Assembly: GCA_965222935.1 (NCBI GenBank)
Contig: CBDCVA010000001.1
Location: 62,001 to 126,000 of the forward strand
DNA length: 64,000 bases
Direction of reading: 5' to 3'
DNA from: CBDCVA01 sp965222935 [NCBI: Candidatus Latescibacterota bacterium]
Lineage (GTDB): Bacteria; Latescibacterota; CBDCVA01
The first letter of the stretch is position 1; each line of letters begins with the position of its first letter. This document shows, one piece after another, positions 1 to 8,481 of this stretch. The position numbers were made by a program, and so were the translations under genes. The notes under the pieces are model-generated. The model was not told where the DNA came from, searched no databases, and worked only from the letters and a program-made list of their open reading frames with translations.

Positions 1-136
1 GGCTGAGGTGACCGGTGGTCGTGATAGGTTGGAACGACGCATTGCGTCACGGCGTCAACTGAAAACGAGGGCGCCGGCCGCTTCGATGGCGGCCGGGAAG
101 TGAGTGATGCTAGGGGTTCTTCAGCACCGTCGCAGC

Positions 137-649
137 ATGCATCGGTTCTTCTGGCTCCTGTCGCTTTCGGCCCTTCTGACTTGGGCTGGCGAGGCGCAGG
201 CGCAGTGGACGAAGCGCCTTCGCTTCTCCGGGCGGAGCCAACAGGACACCCTGCGAGTCATGCTGGGTGGCGAGATCCCGCTTCCCACCGTCGGCACCAC
301 GGTCGCTGAGCGCGGGGCGGCGATGCGCCTCGATTTCAAGGACACCCTCAGGATGTTCCGGGACGGGGTGGACGTGGCGTCGGGGCGTGTGCTTCTGCGG
401 GGTCCCGACACGCCGGTGACGGAGCTCATCGTTTACTTCGCGTACGAGGGACCGGAGGGCATGCGAGTGCCGGTCGCCTTCGACACGACCGACACCGAAG
501 GGCGCTACCATCTCGTCGCCCCCAATCCCACCAGCATCCGCTACGAGATCATGACCAAGCCGGTCGAGCGGATCACGCTCAAGACCACCTCGGCCGTCGA
601 CGCCGATACACCACCCCAATCTCAGGTAGTCCGGCGCCGGAAGCCGTGA
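137..649 (+). CDS. Secreted hypothetical protein
   Basis: The product is about 170 residues and begins with a clear Sec signal peptide (hydrophobic stretch, then a GEAQAQ cleavage-like site). I chose ATG 137 over upstream in-frame ATGs at 104/107 because the signal peptide starts there. The mature part has short beta-rich stretches (RVLLRGPDTPVTELIVYF, then a TEGRYHLVAP segment) reminiscent of carboxypeptidase-regulatory-like or Ig-like folds, ending in a basic VVRRRKP tail. No catalytic motif is visible and I do not recognise the family. Its stop overlaps the GTG start of the nucleotide-sugar dehydrogenase, so the two are probably co-transcribed. The 136 bases upstream hold nothing I can identify. 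Confidence 0.65.
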   Translation: MHRFFWLLSLSALLTWAGEAQAQWTKRLRFSGRSQQDTLRVMLGGEIPLPTVGTTVAERGAAMRLDFKDTLRMFRDGVDVASGRVLLRGPDTPVTELIVYFAYEGPEGMRVPVAFDTTDTEGRYHLVAPNPTSIRYEIMTKPVERITLKTTSAVDADTPPQSQVVRRRKP

Positions 650-2019
650 CGGGCGCGCCGATGGACGCGCAGACCGCCACAGCCCGGACTGGCCCGGCTG
701 CTACGCTCAAGGGGCGCCTTCTGGCGCGCGAGGCGCGCGTCGCTGTCTACGGTGCGGGCTATGTCGGTCTGCCGCACGCGGTGGAGTTGGCTAGGGCGGG
801 CTTTGGGGTCACGGCGATCGAACGCCTCCCCCAGCGGGTGGAAGCCGTCCTCGGAGGCCGCTCCTACATTGATGATGTATCCGATGAGGCGCTGAGCCGA
901 GAGGTCACCGCAGGCCGGCTCTCCGCGACGACTGATCCCGCTGCCCTGGCCGAAGCCGATAGCGTCACGATCTGCGTCCCTACGCCGCTGGACGAGCACC
1001 ATCAGCCCGACATCTCCTACCTTGTGACCACAGCCGAGCACGTCTCTAGGCACCTCCACCGGGGCATGCTCGTGATCCTGGAGAGCACCACCTACCCCGG
1101 CACGACCGAGGAGGTTCTGCTGCCCATTCTCCGGCACAGCGGCCTCGAAGTCGGACGCGATTTCTTTCTGGCCTTCTCTCCCGAACGGCTCGACCCCGGC
1201 AACCGCGACTACGGCATCGCCGACATCCCCCGCGTCGTGGGGGGCGTGACGCCGGCGTGTGCCGATCTCGCCGCCGTGCTCTACGGGACATTCGTGCGCT
1301 CGGTGCACAGGGTCAGTTCTCCCAGGGTCGCCGAGCTTTGCAAGCTTCTGGAGAACATCTTTCGCATCGTCAACGTCTCGATGGTCAACGAGATGGCGCT
1401 CTTGGCCAAGCGCATGGGCATCGACATCTGGGAGGTCATCGAGGCCGCGCGGACCAAGCCCTATGGCTTCATGCCTTTTTATCCGGGACCCGGCGTGGGC
1501 GGCCACTGCATCCCCATAGACCCCTTCTACCTCTCGTGGAAAGCCAGGGAATACGGCATAGGTACGCGCTTCATCGAGCTTGCCGGCGAAATCAACGCTC
1601 AGATGCCTCACCACGTCGTGGACCTGGTCGCCGATGTCCTCAATCAGAGGGGCGCGCCGCTCAAGGGATCGAAGGTCCTGGTGCTCGGTGTTGCGTTCAA
1701 GCGTGACGTGGGCGACTGGCGCGAATCGCCCGCGCTCACCGTCATGAAGCTTTTGCGCGAACGGCAGGCGCTGGTTTCCTACCACGACCCCTTCATCCCG
1801 GAGGTGCCCCTGGGGCCCACCGCGCACGCCGGGGGGGCGCGGCCGACCGAGGCCTCCGTCCCCCTGACTGACGAGGTGCTTCAGGGTGCGGATGTGGTGA
1901 TCGTCGCGACGGATCACACCCGCGTGGATTACGCGCGCGTGGCTCGGCTCGCTCGGGCGATCGTGGACACCCGCAACGCCATCAAGGACCGGTCGCTCCC
2001 GCACGTCACGCGTTTATAG
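646..2019 (+). CDS. Nucleotide-sugar dehydrogenase (UDP-glucose/UDP-ManNAc dehydrogenase family)
   Basis: NAD-dependent dehydrogenase that oxidises C6 of a UDP-sugar to the uronic acid, giving an activated precursor for surface polysaccharide. The N-terminal Rossmann domain shows YGAGYVGLP near residue 35. The central helical domain follows, and the catalytic cysteine lies in GVGGHCIP (Cys288). The C-terminal UDP-binding domain contains LGVAFKRDVGD and DVVIVATDH. At 457 residues it has normal family length. The WecC/WbpA/TviB branch is more likely than plain Ugd because of the GVGGHCIPIDP form and domain spacing, but the substrate cannot be fixed from sequence. The GTG start overlaps the upstream stop; ATG 661 is an alternative. 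Confidence 0.9.
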   Translation: MTGAPMDAQTATARTGPAATLKGRLLAREARVAVYGAGYVGLPHAVELARAGFGVTAIERLPQRVEAVLGGRSYIDDVSDEALSREVTAGRLSATTDPAALAEADSVTICVPTPLDEHHQPDISYLVTTAEHVSRHLHRGMLVILESTTYPGTTEEVLLPILRHSGLEVGRDFFLAFSPERLDPGNRDYGIADIPRVVGGVTPACADLAAVLYGTFVRSVHRVSSPRVAELCKLLENIFRIVNVSMVNEMALLAKRMGIDIWEVIEAARTKPYGFMPFYPGPGVGGHCIPIDPFYLSWKAREYGIGTRFIELAGEINAQMPHHVVDLVADVLNQRGAPLKGSKVLVLGVAFKRDVGDWRESPALTVMKLLRERQALVSYHDPFIPEVPLGPTAHAGGARPTEASVPLTDEVLQGADVVIVATDHTRVDYARVARLARAIVDTRNAIKDRSLPHVTRL

Positions 2020-2035
2020 ACCGAAGAGAACCCCG

Positions 2036-3100
2036 ATGCCTCTGACCGAGAAAGACAAGCTCCGGCTGACGGCGCTGAGCCACGGCGGCGGCTGAGCGTG
2101 CAAGCTGGGTCCGGGTGACCTGGAGCGCGCCATACGCCATCTCGCCTCGGTGAGCGATCCTCGCGTCCTGGTGGGGACCGAAACCGTGGACGATGCCGCG
2201 GTTTACGAACTGGGTGACGGTCAGGCGGTCGTCCAGACGATGGATTTCTTCGCGCCGGTGGTGGACGATCCGTACACTTTCGGTCGGATCGCGGCGGCCA
2301 ACTCGATGAGCGACATCTACGCGATGGGCGCAAAGCCCCTGTTTGCGCTCAACATCGTCGCCTTCCCGTCGCGGACGGTGCCGATGGAGGTCCTGGGCGA
2401 GATCCTGCGCGGCGGGGCGGAGATGGCGGCCGAGGCCGGTGTGCCCATCCTGGGCGGCCACTCCATCGACGATCCCGAACCCAAGTACGGGCTTTGCGTG
2501 ACGGGCATCGTCCACCCCGATCAGGTCGTCACCAACGCGAGCGCGAAACCCGGCGATCGGCTGGTCCTGACCAAACCACTGGGCAGCGGAATCATGTCCC
2601 ATGCACTCAAGACCGATCTGGCGACCGAGGCCGATATCGCGCGGGCGGTGGCCGTGATGACCACCCTCAACCGCGCGGGCAGCGAGGCGATGGTCGCGGT
2701 CGGCGTTCACGCCGCCACGGACGTGACCGGCTACGGGCTCTTGGGTCACCTCCGTTGGATCGTCCGTGCGGCGAACGTGCGTGCGGTCGTGCGCTACAGC
2801 CAGGTGCCGGTGATGGAGGAGGCCCTTGATCTGGCTGCGAAGGGCGCGCGCACCGGCGGCTACGCGCGGAACAAGGACTACGTGGATTCCATCGTCTCAT
2901 GGGCGGACGGCCTGCCCGAACTGGCCGACCAGATCCTCTACGATCCGCAGACCTCCGGCGGTCTGCTCATCGTGGTGCCGCCCGAGCGTGCTAAGGTGCT
3001 GGAAGAGGCGCTGCGCGAGCGCGGCGTCGAGGGGGCGAAAGAGATCGGGGGGATCGCTCCGGAGTCCGTCGAGGGCGGCGCGATTCGGGTGATACCCTAG
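2036..3100 (+). CDS. selD: Selenophosphate synthetase (selenide, water dikinase), selenocysteine-containing
   Basis: Makes selenophosphate from selenide and ATP for selenoprotein and seleno-tRNA synthesis. The stretch from 2150 is clearly SelD (ATP-grasp-like AIRS fold: TMDFFAPVVDDP, SMSDIYAMGA, GGHSIDDPEPKYG, TGYGLLGH, DPQTSGGLL). Reading upstream in the same frame through one TGA (2093-2095) gives a perfect SelD N-terminus from ATG 2036. The active-site motif is GGGUACK, with Sec at position 20, Cys22 and the conserved Lys23. The full product is 354 residues, the usual length; a start at 2150 would remove the catalytic loop. Sec at this position is established for many SelD proteins. A SECIS-like hairpin follows the TGA. 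No selA, selB or selC occurs in the window. Confidence 0.93.
2104..2126 (+). promoter_or_regulatory. Bacterial SECIS-like hairpin in selD
   Basis: Directly after the Sec TGA (2093-2095) the mRNA can fold with an upper stem GGTC/GACC (2108-2111 with 2117-2120) closing a CGGGT loop, and a lower stem GCT/AGC (2104-2106 with 2124-2126) separated by a small internal loop. The G-containing apical loop begins 17 bases after the TGA, within the range known for SelB-binding bacterial SECIS elements. The pairing was done by eye; no folding energy was computed. Confidence 0.6.
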
Positions 3101-3186
3101 CTATCCGCGTCCGACGACCTCTCTCCCGAACGTATCGGAGGGCCACTCGGTTTCCTGCAACCGTAATCTCATGAGGGGAGAACCAT

Positions 3187-4134
3187 ATGATCGCCGATGA
3201 GATCAGGCGCGTGGCCGTTGTGGGCGCTGGCTTGATGGGGCATGGGATCGCGCAGGAATTTGCTCTTGCGGGTTATGAGGTCCACCTCAACGATCTCACC
3301 GAGGAGAAGCTGGAGGGCGCCCTGGCCAACATCCGGGCGAACCTCGATAAGCATACGGAGCTTGGATGGGTGGACCGCGAGAGGGCAAAGGGTGTTCCGG
3401 AGAGGATCTATGCGAGCACGGTGCTCGAAGAGGTGGTTAGGGACGTAGACCTGGTCATCGAGGCGGTGTACGAGGATCTGCCGCTGAAGCAGGAGATCTT
3501 CGAGGCGCTTGACCGAAGTTGTCCAGAGCACACGATCCTGGCGAGCAACACGTCTTCGCTCATGCCGAGCAAGATCGCTGAACGGGTCCGGCGGGTCGAT
3601 AAGGTGCTGGTGGCGCATTACGTCAATCCACCCTATTTGATCCCGCTCGTTGAAATCGTCCCAAGCCAGGAGACCTCCGATGAGACGGTCAGCACTGTGA
3701 TTGACGTGTTGACGCGATTGGGGAAGCGCACCGTCATGGTGCAGAAAGAAGTGCCCGGCTTCATCATCAACCGCCTTCAGTTGGCGCTTTTGCGGGAGGC
3801 TCTTTCGATCGTGGAAGGGGGCATTGCCAGCGCTCAGGACGTGGACGCCGCAATCAAGACGAGCATCGGCCGGCGGTGGGCTGTGGCGGGCATCTTCGAG
3901 GTCTTCGAGCTAGCGCGGTGGGACCTGCTCCTGGCCATCGCTAAGGAGCTGTATCCGCATCTGGAAGCTTCGCCGGAGGTGCCGCCCATTCTGCGGGAGA
4001 AGGTCGAACGGGGCGAGCTTGGGGTGCAGACCGGGAAGGGCTTCTATGATTGGACGCCGGAGGGGGCCGCAGCGCTGCGGGAGAGAATAGCGCATGCCCT
4101 TGTCGAGATAGGGCGTTGGTCTCAGACATCGTGA
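3187..4134 (+). CDS. 3-hydroxyacyl-CoA dehydrogenase family protein
   Basis: NAD-dependent oxidation of a 3-hydroxyacyl-CoA (beta-oxidation or butanoyl-CoA type metabolism). The N-terminal Rossmann domain opens with VAVVGAGLMGHGIAQEFA; the family signature continues with VIEAVYEDL and ILASNTSSL, and the C-terminal dimerisation domain has VPGFIINRLQLALLREA and QTGKGFYDW. At 315 residues it is a stand-alone enzyme, not the fused FadB type. The ATG is preceded by GGGGAG. It is monocistronic in appearance, with 86 bases separating it from selD. Lambda-crystallin or L-gulonate dehydrogenase-like members share this architecture, so the exact substrate is open. A paralogue lies at 43194-44177. Confidence 0.9.
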   Translation: MIADEIRRVAVVGAGLMGHGIAQEFALAGYEVHLNDLTEEKLEGALANIRANLDKHTELGWVDRERAKGVPERIYASTVLEEVVRDVDLVIEAVYEDLPLKQEIFEALDRSCPEHTILASNTSSLMPSKIAERVRRVDKVLVAHYVNPPYLIPLVEIVPSQETSDETVSTVIDVLTRLGKRTVMVQKEVPGFIINRLQLALLREALSIVEGGIASAQDVDAAIKTSIGRRWAVAGIFEVFELARWDLLLAIAKELYPHLEASPEVPPILREKVERGELGVQTGKGFYDWTPEGAAALRERIAHALVEIGRWSQTS

Positions 4135-4388
4135 GGCTGTAAGCGACGTGCCAGGCCGCGATTCAGGCTGTGTCTGGCCATCGAAAAGCTCGCAGGGCAA
4201 AATGCGTGGCGCGTCGGTCTAACCCCACCCCATGCTGATGGAGGCAAGAGGGCTCTATACGCGGGGGTTGCCGATTTCGCTCGTTCCGTCTAGATTGCTC
4301 TTGACGAGACCGGGCATCCGGGAAGGGTTGAGCGTGTGCATAGTGCTTGGCGGGTCGTAAGCTCACCAAGCTAGGGGGAGGAGCAAAG

Positions 4389-4844
4389 ATGAGGCACGGA
4401 CGCTGGATTCAGTTTGCGTCGTTCGCGGTCTGCTCGGCGCTTGTGGCTTGGGGCGGGCCCGTCCGAGGCCAGGAAGCCGAGCAGATGGAAAAAGAAGAAG
4501 CCGAAATGGCCGAAATGATGGAGGAGGAGAAGCCGCAAGAGGTCACCGTCATGGGCCAGCTCGTGGATGTGGCCTGCTTTGCCATGAGCGGTGGTCAACC
4601 CGGGGAACGTCACAAGATGTGCGCCATGAAGTGCGCGAAGAACGGCTTGCCCGTGGGGGTGTGGGACGCGGAGCCGGGGACCGTTACCATCATCCTGGCA
4701 CCCGCTCCGGCGTTCGAGGCGTACATGCAAGGAGAAGCGCGGGTCACCGGGATGATGATGGAAAAGGCCAACGCCCTCCTGCCGTCCAAGATAGAAGTCC
4801 AGACCGACGGCGAGTGGAAAGAGGTCGAATTCAAGGCCATGTAA
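4389..4844 (+). CDS. Secreted small protein with conserved Cys motif
   Basis: A 151-residue exported protein: signal peptide (residues 1-28, ending VRGQ), an acidic Glu/Met-rich linker (30-50), then a compact domain. The domain starts GQLVDVACF (Cys63) and continues HKMCAMKC (Cys78, Cys82) and NGLPVGVWD. I recognise this cysteine pattern from uncharacterised periplasmic proteins of Gemmatimonadetes, Acidobacteria and similar bacteria, where it resembles a small OB-like fold; no function is established. The spacing could suit metal or heme-copper chemistry, but that is inference. ATG 4389 follows a strong AGGGGGAGGAG Shine-Dalgarno and was preferred over 4347. A terminator follows it. Confidence 0.75.
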   Translation: MRHGRWIQFASFAVCSALVAWGGPVRGQEAEQMEKEEAEMAEMMEEEKPQEVTVMGQLVDVACFAMSGGQPGERHKMCAMKCAKNGLPVGVWDAEPGTVTIILAPAPAFEAYMQGEARVTGMMMEKANALLPSKIEVQTDGEWKEVEFKAM

Positions 4845-4877
4845 TAGCCGAAAGAGGGTAGAAGGGGAGGGGGCCAA

Positions 4878-4901
4878 AAGGGGCGTCCGCCCCTTCTTTA
4901 T
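4878..4901 (+). terminator. Rho-independent terminator
   Basis: Stem AAGGGGC/GCCCCTT with a four-base loop, followed by CTTTATT. It lies 33 bases after the stop of the Cys-motif secreted protein. The 200 bases between here and 5098 hold no supported gene. Confidence 0.75.
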
Positions 4902-5097
4902 TCATGACAGATTCTTCTTCACTCTCCAGACGTGTTTCCACCCGGTCTCATCCAGTACTCGGCTCGGTCTCCCGTTGTCGTCGCGTGCGGCGGATCGTTA
5001 CCTCGTACGTTTGCGGTCGTAAGGTGAAGCTCCAGCCGGTACGACAGATGAGGGCGCACGGCTCGGCGGCCCTCGAAAAAGGGAGGAAGGCGGCAGC

Positions 5098-5508
5098 ATG
5101 AGGTTCCTCGATTGTATCGCTCCCGGAGCGCATTGACTTCTGCGCCTCGCGCTGGCCAGCGTGTTCCTGTATCACGGCGTGGGAAAGTTCCCGATGTTGA
5201 ACCAGATGGCGCAGATGATGGGGGCGCCCGTTGCCATGATAGCCTTGCTCGCGACCGTAGAGACGGTCGGGGCGCTGCTCGTCCTCTTGGGAGGGTTCTC
5301 CAAAGACTGGATGACGCGCATTGGCGCGCTGTTGCTCGTGCCCGTCATGCTCGGCGCGATCACCAAGGTGCACTGGGGCCAGTGGAGCTTCCTGCCTTCG
5401 GAGACGCATCCGATGGGTGGGGTGGAATTCCAGGTGACGCTGCTCTTGATCCAGCTTTACCTGCTGATCAAGGGCAACAACGTGAAAGCCGGCGCGGTGG
5501 CTTCGTGA
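5098..5508 (+). CDS. DoxX family membrane protein interrupted by an in-frame TGA
   Basis: DoxX proteins are small four-helix membrane proteins linked to quinone/thiol redox chemistry. From 5137 onward the frame is a typical DoxX (LLRLALASVFLYHGVGKF, MIALLATVETVGALLVLLGG, MLGAITKVHWGQWSF). Upstream, the same frame extends to ATG 5098, which has an AGGAAGG ribosome site and encodes MRFLDCIAPGAH, a normal DoxX N-terminus, but codon 13 is TGA (5134-5136). Family members, as I remember them, often have Trp here (HWLLRL), so a TGG-to-TGA change is the simplest explanation. Selenocysteine recoding cannot be dismissed because selD is present and a hairpin follows the codon. The only downstream start (GTG 5161) would remove part of helix 1. 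Confidence 0.75.
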
Positions 5509-5546
5509 ACTGGACTGGCGAGGTCTGACGACCGCTCGAAGGATGG

Positions 5547-5574
5547 GACGGGGGCTCGCCATCGTCCCCCGGTC
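5547..5574. terminator. Possible bidirectional terminator
   Basis: Inverted repeat GACGGGGG/CCCCCGGTC with an 11-base loop, lying exactly between the convergent DoxX and diheme genes. There is no strong T-tract, so confidence is modest. Confidence 0.4.
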
Positions 5575-5575
5575 G

Positions 5576-5851
5576 TCACTTATGGCACTTCAGACAGTTG
5601 CGTCGGTCGGTGAACAGATCGCGCATGGGGATGCGGGGTGCGACCTCGCTGGACGGCTTGTGGCACTTCCTGCATTCATTGGTGATGCGCTTCACCGATT
5701 CGCCCGATTGACGGAGCGACGCGATCAGTTCCGCGTGAACGTCGGTGTCCCCAATCATCGGCCCTCGCGTCGCCGCACAAGCGACCAGTGCGATCACCCC
5801 CACGGCGCCGAGCGCCAGAGCCCACCGGCCCCGGCGATGGTGCGGGCTCAC
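5576..5851 (-). CDS. Small diheme c-type cytochrome-like lipoprotein
   Basis: A 91-residue exported protein with two CxxCH heme-binding motifs, CRKCH (Cys60, Cys63, His64) and CLKCH (Cys86, Cys89, His90), the second at the extreme C-terminus. The N-terminus has a basic region, a hydrophobic stretch and a lipobox-like ALVAC (Cys25), suggesting a periplasm-facing lipoprotein. The short spacing without a canonical cytochrome c fold suggests a small electron-transfer or multiheme-like module; partner unknown. It is convergent with the DoxX gene and has no operon partner. Confidence 0.7.
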   Translation of the reverse strand: MSPHHRRGRWALALGAVGVIALVACAATRGPMIGDTDVHAELIASLRQSGESVKRITNECRKCHKPSSEVAPRIPMRDLFTDRRNCLKCHK

Positions 5852-6069
5852 GAGAGAGACTCCGCGGCGGGCATGGTCACCTCCCCAGGTGTAGACACCT
5901 GTATGATAGAGGGCTCCCGGAGGAAGGTCAAGGAAAGGACTTCGGGGTCAGGGCGGCAAGGCGTTGGAATCGTCGCGGAACGCGTTGAAGAGTTGGGGCG
6001 TCCCGACCTGAGTTAAATACGGCTTGCGGCGCGTTGCCCGCACGCGTCCGCCCGGAAAGGACCTCCGTC

Positions 6070-6804
6070 ATGCTCACGCCGATTGCGCTCGCGGCGCTGC
6101 TCGGGTGCGGTGCTGTCGCCGCCTTCGGGGCGACCCTGACCGGCTTCGGGTTCGCCACGCTCATCACCCCTGTGGCGGCCGCCTTTATGCCTTTGGTGGA
6201 TGCCATCGTGCTCGTCTCGGCATTCCACGGCGCCAACAGCCTCGCACGGTTCGTGCTGTTCCGGCGGCACGTGGAGAGGTCCTTCGTCCTCTGGTACGGC
6301 ATCCCGGGCATGGTGGCGGCAGCGGTGGGCGCCCAACTCCTGGGACAACTCCGCTCGCCCATCATTACCCTCCTCTTCGGCGGGGTCCTGGCAGTTTACG
6401 CGCTCCTGGGCTTGTGGGGGAAGACCCTGCGTCTGCCGGATAGGCGCCCCACACTCGTCCTGGGCGGCCTCCTTTCCGGGCTCACGGCGGGGATGATCGG
6501 GCTTCAGGGAGCGATCCGTTCGGTGGTCCTCATCTCCACGGATCTGGCCAGGGAGCGTTTCATCGCTACGTCCGCGGCCATCGCTCTCATCGTCGACGCG
6601 ACGCGGATCAGCGTCTACTTCGCGACGGGGGTCGGAATGGAAACCCTCAGCGCCCGGACCATTGCACTCTTCATGGGGGCCGCCTTTTTGGGTTCATGGC
6701 TCGCCAAACGGCTCTTGCCGCGCGTCTCCGAGGTGAAATTCCGGCGTGTCGTCTTCGGCGCACTGGTGGTCTACGGCGTCTGGCTCGTCGTCAGTCCGAC
6801 CTGA
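6070..6804 (+). CDS. TauE/SafE family membrane permease
   Basis: Predicted anion (sulfite/sulfonate-type) exporter with about eight membrane segments over 244 residues. The repeat-like family signature appears twice: AAFGATLTGFGFATLITP at the N-terminus and GGLLSGLTAGMIGLQG in the middle. The GAAFLGSWLAKRLLPRVS segment near the C-terminus is typical. ATG 6070 follows GGAAAGGA and fits the first helix; a TTG at 6034 would add a non-family extension. It stands alone, and its stop faces the convergent PLP enzyme gene 20 bases away. The transported substrate is not predictable. Confidence 0.85.
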   Translation: MLTPIALAALLGCGAVAAFGATLTGFGFATLITPVAAAFMPLVDAIVLVSAFHGANSLARFVLFRRHVERSFVLWYGIPGMVAAAVGAQLLGQLRSPIITLLFGGVLAVYALLGLWGKTLRLPDRRPTLVLGGLLSGLTAGMIGLQGAIRSVVLISTDLARERFIATSAAIALIVDATRISVYFATGVGMETLSARTIALFMGAAFLGSWLAKRLLPRVSEVKFRRVVFGALVVYGVWLVVSPT

Positions 6805-6824
6805 GACGCCGTTCGCTCCGACCT

Positions 6825-7928
6825 CTACTGGAACTTGCCCCGCGCGGCAACGGGCCAGGCCGCCTCGACAGCGCCCGCCCGATGCGCGAAAAGCCATTCG
6901 TGCAGGTTGAAGGTGGTGCAGCCGTGGCCGGGGATCACCTGAAAAACATCGCCCACCTTTGGCGCGCGGGCGCCGTCGCTCACGGAGAACGACCCGTGCT
7001 CCTCCGCAAGACTTTGGGCCTCTAGTTCGGGATGCGCCACGACGGCGGGCATCCCGAATTCCGGCGTGACGGCCTTCATGCCCGCATCGGTGATCAAGGT
7101 CTCCGAGTTCGGTCGCGAGATCGTGGTCACCAGGACCGTGAGCGCGTTGTCGAATTCGGGCATGTTCTGTTTGTAGCGGGCGTCCATCGTCGCATACGTC
7201 CCTGCCTGCACTTCCGTCACACCTGGGTGCGCCCCGGTGATATGGTAGGTCCCGGTCCCCCCCGAGGAAATGATGGGCGATTCGATGCCGGCCTCGTCCA
7301 CGATCCCCTTCGTGCGGAAAAGCTCCCCCAGGTGGCGCAGCGTGTTCTCCTTTTTCGCCTCGGGGTCGGCTTCGAGGACGCAGTGGCCCTCGTAGGCCAT
7401 GAGGCCGCTGTAGCGCAGGCCCTCCAGCTCCAGGACCTTCTGCACCATCGCGAGCGTCGGCTCGCCGGGAAGGACGCCGCACCTGCCCATGCCGCTGTCG
7501 ATCTCCACCAGCACGCGCACCCGCGTCCCGGCTGCGAGCGCCGCCTGTGAGATCATCTGCGCGTTGTCCGCGTCGTCTAGGGCGACCATGACGTCCGAGC
7601 GTTTCGCCAGTTCGATCAGCCGCGCGATCTTCTTGGCGCCCACGACCTGGTTGGCAACCAGGATGTCGGTGATGCCGCTTTGGGCGATCACCTCCGCCTC
7701 GCCCAGCTTCGCGCACGTGATCCCGACCGCCCCGGCCTCGATTTGCATGTGCGCGATCTGGGGGCACTTGTGCGTTTTCGAATGCGGCCGCAGCCCCGAT
7801 GCTTGCTTCGCGAAGAAGGCGGCCATGCGGTTGATGTTGGCTTCGAGCAGGTCCAGGTCCACCAGGAGCGCGGGTGTGTCCAGCTCCTCGATGGGCAGCC
7901 CCACTAGGGCTTCGGTGTCGTCGGGCAT
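6825..7928 (-). CDS. DSD1/D-threonine aldolase family PLP enzyme
   Basis: Fold-type III PLP enzyme (alanine-racemase N-terminal barrel plus metal-binding C-domain) acting on D-hydroxy amino acids such as D-threonine or D-serine. Seen: LDTPALLVDLDLLEANI at the N-terminus, the Schiff-base lysine region RPHSKTHK (about residues 47-54), the phosphate-binding SGGTGTYH, and near the C-terminus the metal site PGHGCTTFN. At 367 residues it has family length. Aldolase versus dehydratase activity cannot be told apart from sequence alone. Convergent with the TauE-like gene. Confidence 0.88.
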   Translation of the reverse strand: MPDDTEALVGLPIEELDTPALLVDLDLLEANINRMAAFFAKQASGLRPHSKTHKCPQIAHMQIEAGAVGITCAKLGEAEVIAQSGITDILVANQVVGAKKIARLIELAKRSDVMVALDDADNAQMISQAALAAGTRVRVLVEIDSGMGRCGVLPGEPTLAMVQKVLELEGLRYSGLMAYEGHCVLEADPEAKKENTLRHLGELFRTKGIVDEAGIESPIISSGGTGTYHITGAHPGVTEVQAGTYATMDARYKQNMPEFDNALTVLVTTISRPNSETLITDAGMKAVTPEFGMPAVVAHPELEAQSLAEEHGSFSVSDGARAPKVGDVFQVIPGHGCTTFNLHEWLFAHRAGAVEAAWPVAARGKFQ

Positions 7929-8056
7929 GGCGTGGCTCCTTAAGCGTCGAATCGGGAAAGGTCGTCAGTGATCCTCAGAAGATAAAGTGACGCAACCTGC
8001 ACCTGAGCGCAACGACCGCGTTGGGACCCGGTGAGAGCGAGGCGGCCCGCCCATCG

Positions 8057-8278
8057 CTAGTCCCCCGATTCCTTCTTCCCGTTGCCGCGGAGCGTGATGC
8101 TTCGCACGTCCGCCGTCTTGAGAGCGATCCGCTCGGTGACGATCAACGCCTCGCTCCGTCTGCGAGCACGGGCCCACAGTTGCAGAAGGGGCGCCGCCGT
8201 CGCCAGAAGGAGCGTCTGCCCGCTTTGCAATTCCACGTGGTAATGCGTGACGGTCGGTTCCTCAGCCATTCCCTTCAT
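8057..8278 (-). CDS. Small conserved-looking hypothetical protein
   Basis: A 73-residue protein with a beta-rich start (VTHYHVELQSGQTLLL), a basic middle and a second beta segment (VITLKTADVRSITL-like) with a charged KKES tail. The pattern resembles small one-domain proteins that carry a single beta barrel, but I do not recognise a family. Start is ATG 8278 or 8269. Codon pattern fits the neighbourhood and there is no competing frame. Confidence 0.45.
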   Translation of the reverse strand: MKGMAEEPTVTHYHVELQSGQTLLLATAAPLLQLWARARRRSEALIVTERIALKTADVRSITLRGNGKKESGD

Positions 8279-8481
8279 CTCAGCGGCAAGCCCACCTGTA
8301 AGGGAGGCCTCGTCCGCGCTCTATGTTTCCTGATGGCGCTTGACGCTCCCCGGTGATGAAAATATATTCGGCGTAGCCTCGGTTCGGAAATGGCGGTGAT
8401 GCTGGCGTAAGGGGCGGATGCGGCCGAAGACGGGTTCGTGCTGCGAGAGAAGGTCTCGGTCATGGTGGGATGGGTGCATAG

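Noticed and set aside
622-2004. Long reverse-strand open frame opposite the nucleotide-sugar dehydrogenase
   Set aside because: Shadow of a high-GC coding frame; no recognisable domain and the opposite strand is a clear enzyme. The same applies to many other long frames, e.g. 8773-10521 and 6694-7767.
2150-3100. SelD starting at GTG 2150
   Set aside because: It would lack the ATP/selenide catalytic loop, while the upstream in-frame sequence is perfect SelD after one recoded TGA.
5161-5508. DoxX starting at GTG 5161
   Set aside because: No ribosome site, and the first membrane helix would be cut; the upstream ATG with its Shine-Dalgarno is better despite the TGA.
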